40,204 nt of DNA from Bacteroidales bacterium. Lineage in GTDB: Bacteria; Bacteroidota; Bacteroidia; Bacteroidales; WCHB1-69. The stretch lies in contig JAEEKL010000013.1 in the NCBI GenBank assembly GCA_016282395.1, positions 1 to 40,204 of the forward strand. Direction: 5' to 3'. The notes beneath the pieces are model-generated. The model searched no databases. It worked only from the letters and a program-made list of their open reading frames with translations, and was not told where the DNA came from. Position 1 is the first letter of the stretch; every line of letters starts with the position of its first letter. Shown here piece by piece: positions 35,969 to 40,204 of this stretch. The translations under genes and the position numbers were made by a program.

Positions 35969-36808
35969 ATGAAAAACGTAAAAGATGTTTTGAAAACATA
36001 CGAGGAGAACCCTTCTGCGGATGTGTGGAAGCGGCTGAATGCCCGGTTGGATGCGGAAATGCCGGTGACGGGGAAAGTGCATCGGATTCACCGTGTCACG
36101 GTGTGGAAATGGATGGCTGCCGTGTTGTCGGGAATTATTATAGTCAGCGCAGTGGTTTTGGGTGTTCTCCTGCATCAGCGTGGAAATCAGGATGTTATTG
36201 TAGAAAATAATACAAAAGTGATTGAAAATACGGGAGATAACTCGTCCGATGCGGTAACGGAATCGAAAGAATCCGTAGAAACGGATGTGGCTCCGGCTGT
36301 GATGAATGCCGATTGTGTCGATAAGTCTCGGCATGTTAGCGACAAAGTGGTAGAGAACCCTATTCCACAACCAGAAATACAAGATAAAGAGAAACCTGTT
36401 CTCCAACCAGAAACACAAGAAAAAACGATGCCGAATACCAAGGTCCATCAGGTTGTGTTGCCGCCTAATTCAACGTTAGCCAAACAATTAGCTGCTGACC
36501 CTGTGCTGAAAAAACTCTCTGACGACAGCGTGGATTGGTCGTTGCCGGTACATTTCAGCATTCCTAACTTGTTCACTCCGAACAATGACGGAGTCAATGA
36601 CTTTTTCGTGATAGAAGGATTGGAAAGCTATTCATCGCCGAGATTAGTTGTCCGTGACAAAAACAACAAAGTGGTGTATCAAAGCGAGTCATATAAAAAC
36701 ACTTGGAACGGCGGGTCTTGTCCCGATGGAGTATATAGCTACGAGTTCACGTTTTCATACAATGGTATAGAAAACCAGGCATCGGGGAAGGTGAGGATAA
36801 TGCGATAA
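35969..36808 (+). CDS. Putative anti-sigma-like single-TM protein with T9SS type B C-terminal domain
   Basis: About 45 aa N-terminal segment (NPSADVWKRLNARLD), TM WKWMAAVLSGIIIVSAVVLGVLL, PQPEIQDKEKPVLQPETQEK linker, C-term IPNLFTPNNDGVNDFFVIEGLESY...NTWNGGSCPDGVYSYEFTFSYNG. Confidence 0.72.
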   Translation: MKNVKDVLKTYEENPSADVWKRLNARLDAEMPVTGKVHRIHRVTVWKWMAAVLSGIIIVSAVVLGVLLHQRGNQDVIVENNTKVIENTGDNSSDAVTESKESVETDVAPAVMNADCVDKSRHVSDKVVENPIPQPEIQDKEKPVLQPETQEKTMPNTKVHQVVLPPNSTLAKQLAADPVLKKLSDDSVDWSLPVHFSIPNLFTPNNDGVNDFFVIEGLESYSSPRLVVRDKNNKVVYQSESYKNTWNGGSCPDGVYSYEFTFSYNGIENQASGKVRIMR

Positions 36809-36844
36809 TAATTTTCCTCAAACTGCGGGTTTTGATTTTTTTTG

Positions 36845-36852
36845 TATTTTTG
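36845..36852 (+). promoter_or_regulatory. Bacteroidota -7 promoter element for the downstream lipoprotein
   Basis: TATTTTTG matches TAnnTTTG; lies inside the 5' extension of the 36832 ORF. Confidence 0.55.
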
Positions 36853-36873
36853 CTGCATCAAAAATTATATTTT

Positions 36874-38448
36874 ATGCGAAAAAAAACATATTACTTGTTT
36901 CATGTTGTAGCTTTGCTGATGTTGATTACATTCGCCGGCTGCAACGAAAATGCTTTCAATTTTTCACAGCTTGATGAAATTGACAGTAATGGTGACTGGG
37001 GATTTCCATTGCTTAATGCAGAATACACTATTGGTGATATTATGGACTTGAGCAGTGATATTGGCTATATTCAAGAGGGCAGTGACGGAACACTTGAGAT
37101 TCGTTATGAATACACATTTGATTCTGTTATCTCCGCGTCCGAATATCTTGAATCGTACTTCGGTTCGGATATTGTGGCGGATGGGACTTCTGTGATTTCT
37201 TCCACCGAGTTGCCCCCAATTCAGGGAAATGTGCAGATGTTATTTGTTGACACGATTGTGGCTCAGTTTCCCGCAGACATAATTCTTTTGGAAAGTGCCT
37301 CGCTAAAGTCGGGGCAGATGGTGTTGCATGTGGATTATAATGTCATGCAGCCGACGCACCTTGTGGTCACTTGTCCGCAATTGACCAATGCTGCGGGGCA
37401 GCCGCTATACTTGGAGGCACAGTCCACGGGGGGGAGTTATACGACCATGGTGGACATCAGCGGTTATACTCTTACTGTTCCTTCTAACAACGAGATAGAC
37501 ATCTTCATGAGGGTGTCGTGTGTCGCGAACGCAGGGTCGCTGCCTGACGAGCTGATGTTCAACTACAGTGCAACATTCCAGCAGATTTTATTTAGAGAGA
37601 TACGCGGTAAGTTTGCTGCGGTGGATGTCCAGATGGACAACGAGTGGGATTTTGACAACCAGTTTTTACGCGACCATATTTCCGGCAATATGACGTTGCA
37701 TAACCCACAGGTCAATTTTGAGGTTTTGAACAGTTTCCCTGTGAGAGGCACAGTTGTGTTTGACCAGGCAGAACTTTCGGGTGGTGGAAACTCGGCGTCG
37801 TTGCTCGCGTATTCGCCCGAAACGGTAGAGATTCCCGGCAACACCAATCAGTTTGTCCCCGTTGATTTGCCTACAGCCAGCACATTGCAGCTTTCTCCCG
37901 ATTATAGTCACTTCAAGCTCAAAGGCAATGCGGTTATCAATCCTGACGGGTTCAGCACTCCGACGTTAGTGTTCCGTGAAGACCAACTCATCAGTCTGCG
38001 CATCACTGTCGTTCTCCCCTTGGACATAGACATAGATGACATCGTGTTTTGTGATACGTTGCCGTTCGCTGGTTTCAGCCTCCCGTCCGAATCGGCATTT
38101 TCCAATATGCTGCTTCGCCTCGGCATCACGAATGCTTTGCCCTTGAATTTCCAGCTGCAGGCTTATTTCTATGATTCACAAACCGCCACGGTGATGGATA
38201 GTTTGTTTATGGAAACCCAGACAGTGTTGAGCGCACAGGGCGGAACACCCCGCTTCAGTGAGATTTTCGCCACCAAGGACAATTTTGAAGAGGTCCGTCG
38301 AATGTTCAGTTGCGACAATATTATTTTACGAGCCCGTCTTTATACAGATGGATCCCCGGTCTCTATCAATGTTGCGCAAGCTATTCGTTTTCGATTAGGC
38401 GCAAGAATGAATGTTGATATGAACGGTTTGGTGAATATAGGTAACTGA
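36874..38448 (+). CDS. Large putative lipoprotein, unknown function
   Basis: MRKKTYYLFHVVALLMLITFAGC lipobox; start 36874 preferred over 36832. Confidence 0.78.
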   Translation: MRKKTYYLFHVVALLMLITFAGCNENAFNFSQLDEIDSNGDWGFPLLNAEYTIGDIMDLSSDIGYIQEGSDGTLEIRYEYTFDSVISASEYLESYFGSDIVADGTSVISSTELPPIQGNVQMLFVDTIVAQFPADIILLESASLKSGQMVLHVDYNVMQPTHLVVTCPQLTNAAGQPLYLEAQSTGGSYTTMVDISGYTLTVPSNNEIDIFMRVSCVANAGSLPDELMFNYSATFQQILFREIRGKFAAVDVQMDNEWDFDNQFLRDHISGNMTLHNPQVNFEVLNSFPVRGTVVFDQAELSGGGNSASLLAYSPETVEIPGNTNQFVPVDLPTASTLQLSPDYSHFKLKGNAVINPDGFSTPTLVFREDQLISLRITVVLPLDIDIDDIVFCDTLPFAGFSLPSESAFSNMLLRLGITNALPLNFQLQAYFYDSQTATVMDSLFMETQTVLSAQGGTPRFSEIFATKDNFEEVRRMFSCDNIILRARLYTDGSPVSINVAQAIRFRLGARMNVDMNGLVNIGN

Positions 38449-38459
38449 TTTTGGCCGCT

Positions 38460-39908
38460 ATGAAGAAAATTATCTTAACTTTAATGGTTGGTGTGTGTTA
38501 TGCTCTTTCAGTGAGCGGGCAGGCTTTGGATGTGACCCATTTCATGCGTATTTCGCCGTTCCAGCACAACAACTTGCCCTCAAGTTCCACCATTTACAAC
38601 GGCTATTTCAGTCTTCCCACTGGAAATATTCAAGCGGGTGTGAATTTGGGTGCAATCCGATACAAAAACCTCTTTGAAACCGACGAGGAGGGTTATCCGA
38701 CAGTGCTGACAGCCACGAAGTTCGTGAACAGTCTTTCCAACAAGAATTACTTTGGCGTTTATGATGACATTGAGCTGCTCGGTGTCGGATTCCGGATTAA
38801 GGACCGATACTTTCTGACGGTGGACTACCGGCAACGTGCCAATCTTGACTTCATATATTCCCGGGATGTCCTCGGTCTGCCTATTTATGGTAATATGGCA
38901 TACGTTGACAATCCTGCCGACTTGAATTTGTCCATCAACCTGAACGCTTACCAGGAACTTGGGGTCAGTTTCAGACATAAGGTCAATAATAGGATTTCGT
39001 GGGGAGTGCGCCCGAAGGTTCTTTTCGGCCTTGCCAATGTGAACACCCAGACACTCTCTGCGCAAGTCGCCACAAATCCTAATGACTACACCATCAGCAT
39101 GAGGTATGCTGCTGCTCTGCGTGCTGCCGCTATTGTTCCGTTTACCATGACGTTCAACCCACAAGATGGCTTCCAGTTTGATGCGGACTATAATGTCGGG
39201 ATTATTTTGAAAAATGCCTTCAAAAATGCCGGTTTCGGAATCGATTTGGGCTTTTCTTACAAGTTTATGGAATCGCTTGGATTGTCAGCCGGAGTTCTTG
39301 ACCTTGGCTTTATCAACTGGAAAACGTCCACAACGAGTATGAGCAGCAGTTTGGATGATGCCGGCAGCCTGTACAACGAAGGCGCGTTTACGTTCAGCGG
39401 ATTGACCCAGTCCGATATTGACGCAATAATGGAAGAAGGCTCTTCCGGTATATTGGACACGCTGGCGCAATATTTTCCGTTAGAAATCGTCCCTACAGGG
39501 AGCTATATGTCAGCCCTCACTCCGAGGGTGGTCTTACAGGCGGATTACGAGTTTGCCAAATTTCATCGCGTCAGTGTTGCCACGCAGTTCCGTTTCGCAA
39601 ATAAGTATTTCCAACCCTCTCTCACTGTGGCATACGACGGACTGTTTTTCAACTCTATTGATGTATGTGTGGCGTATACCATACAACGCAATTCCTATGA
39701 CAACCTTGGCGTGGGATTGGGGTTCAACCTCGGCTATCTGAACATCTATGCCGGCACACAGAATATCATTGCTGCATTTTCGGTCAAGAATGTTTCCCAG
39801 CTGACGGCTACCGCAGGAGTTGTTTTCAACTGGGGGCATTACAAGAATTGGAGGGAAAAATACCCGAAAAAGGAAAAAAAGCCTAAAGAAGGGAAGAAGA
39901 GAGGATAA
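38460..39908 (+). CDS. DUF5723-like outer-membrane beta-barrel protein
   Basis: Signal peptide (MKKIILTLMVGVCYALSVSGQ), AQ..LGFRIKDRYFLTVDYRQRANLDFIYSRD and barrel-like repeated strands; start at ATG 38460. Confidence 0.72.
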   Translation: MKKIILTLMVGVCYALSVSGQALDVTHFMRISPFQHNNLPSSSTIYNGYFSLPTGNIQAGVNLGAIRYKNLFETDEEGYPTVLTATKFVNSLSNKNYFGVYDDIELLGVGFRIKDRYFLTVDYRQRANLDFIYSRDVLGLPIYGNMAYVDNPADLNLSINLNAYQELGVSFRHKVNNRISWGVRPKVLFGLANVNTQTLSAQVATNPNDYTISMRYAAALRAAAIVPFTMTFNPQDGFQFDADYNVGIILKNAFKNAGFGIDLGFSYKFMESLGLSAGVLDLGFINWKTSTTSMSSSLDDAGSLYNEGAFTFSGLTQSDIDAIMEEGSSGILDTLAQYFPLEIVPTGSYMSALTPRVVLQADYEFAKFHRVSVATQFRFANKYFQPSLTVAYDGLFFNSIDVCVAYTIQRNSYDNLGVGLGFNLGYLNIYAGTQNIIAAFSVKNVSQLTATAGVVFNWGHYKNWREKYPKKEKKPKEGKKRG

Positions 39909-39925
39909 AAGGATAAGAAGATAAT

Positions 39926-39957
39926 AAAAAGCCCCGACCATCGTCAGGGCTTTTTTT
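39926..39957. terminator. Bidirectional terminator between convergent genes
   Basis: AAAAAGCCCCGAC-CATC-GTCAGGGCTTTTTTT. Confidence 0.85.
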
Positions 39958-39974
39958 ATAAGGGAATTTGTTGT

Positions 39975-40204
39975 TTACCAAGCGAAGAGCGGGCGGTCGT
40001 GCATCATGTCGTTGACCGTCTTGCGGGTCTTGGCGATGAGTTCCTCGTTCTCGACGTCGCAGAGCACCTTGTCGATCATCTCCACGATGACGGGCATGTC
40101 GTTCTCTTTCAGGCCGCGGGTGGTGATGGCGGGCGTACCTACGCGGATGCCGGAGGTCTGGAAAGCGGAACGGGTATCGAACGGCACCATGTTCTTGTTG
40201 ATGG
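39975..40204 (-). CDS. glyA: Serine hydroxymethyltransferase, C-terminal part (truncated by window edge)
   Basis: [35 protein letters not shown]...; SHMT C-terminal signature. Confidence 0.95.
   Translation of the reverse strand, partial: INKNMVPFDTRSAFQTSGIRVGTPAITTRGLKENDMPVIVEMIDKVLCDVENEELIAKTRKTVNDMMHDRPLFAW

Overview
The window is a 40.2 kb Bacteroidota (probably Bacteroidales-like) chromosomal segment. It is mostly housekeeping genes: secDF 3' end, a PurF-like protein, pcm, a sugar nucleotidyltransferase, dnaA, recJ, a GT4 glycosyltransferase, uvrC, an OstA-like gene, tRNA-Pro(CGG), trmD, xseB, recN, coaBC, rpoZ-like, bamD, PBP1A, dprA and glyA 3' end. Between these lie accessory envelope and T9SS genes. 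No prophage, transposase, CRISPR array or classical defence island is visible. Main points for follow-up: (1) an ECF sigma / single-TM protein carrying a T9SS type-B C-terminal domain / lipoprotein / DUF5723-like barrel cluster (35.4-39.9 kb), whose topology suggests a sigma/anti-sigma pair linked to T9SS or envelope status; (2) a dispersed family of near-perfect ~30 bp palindromes (TGTAGAGAC-variable core-GTCTCTACA), one copy in frame inside a T9SS sorting domain and two next to the tRNA; (3) a PurF-like protein that lacks the N-terminal nucleophile Cys; (4) two unrelated genes with exact 33-bp (hendecad) coiled-coil tandem repeats. All product calls come from reading the translations and recalling family motifs; no database search was run.
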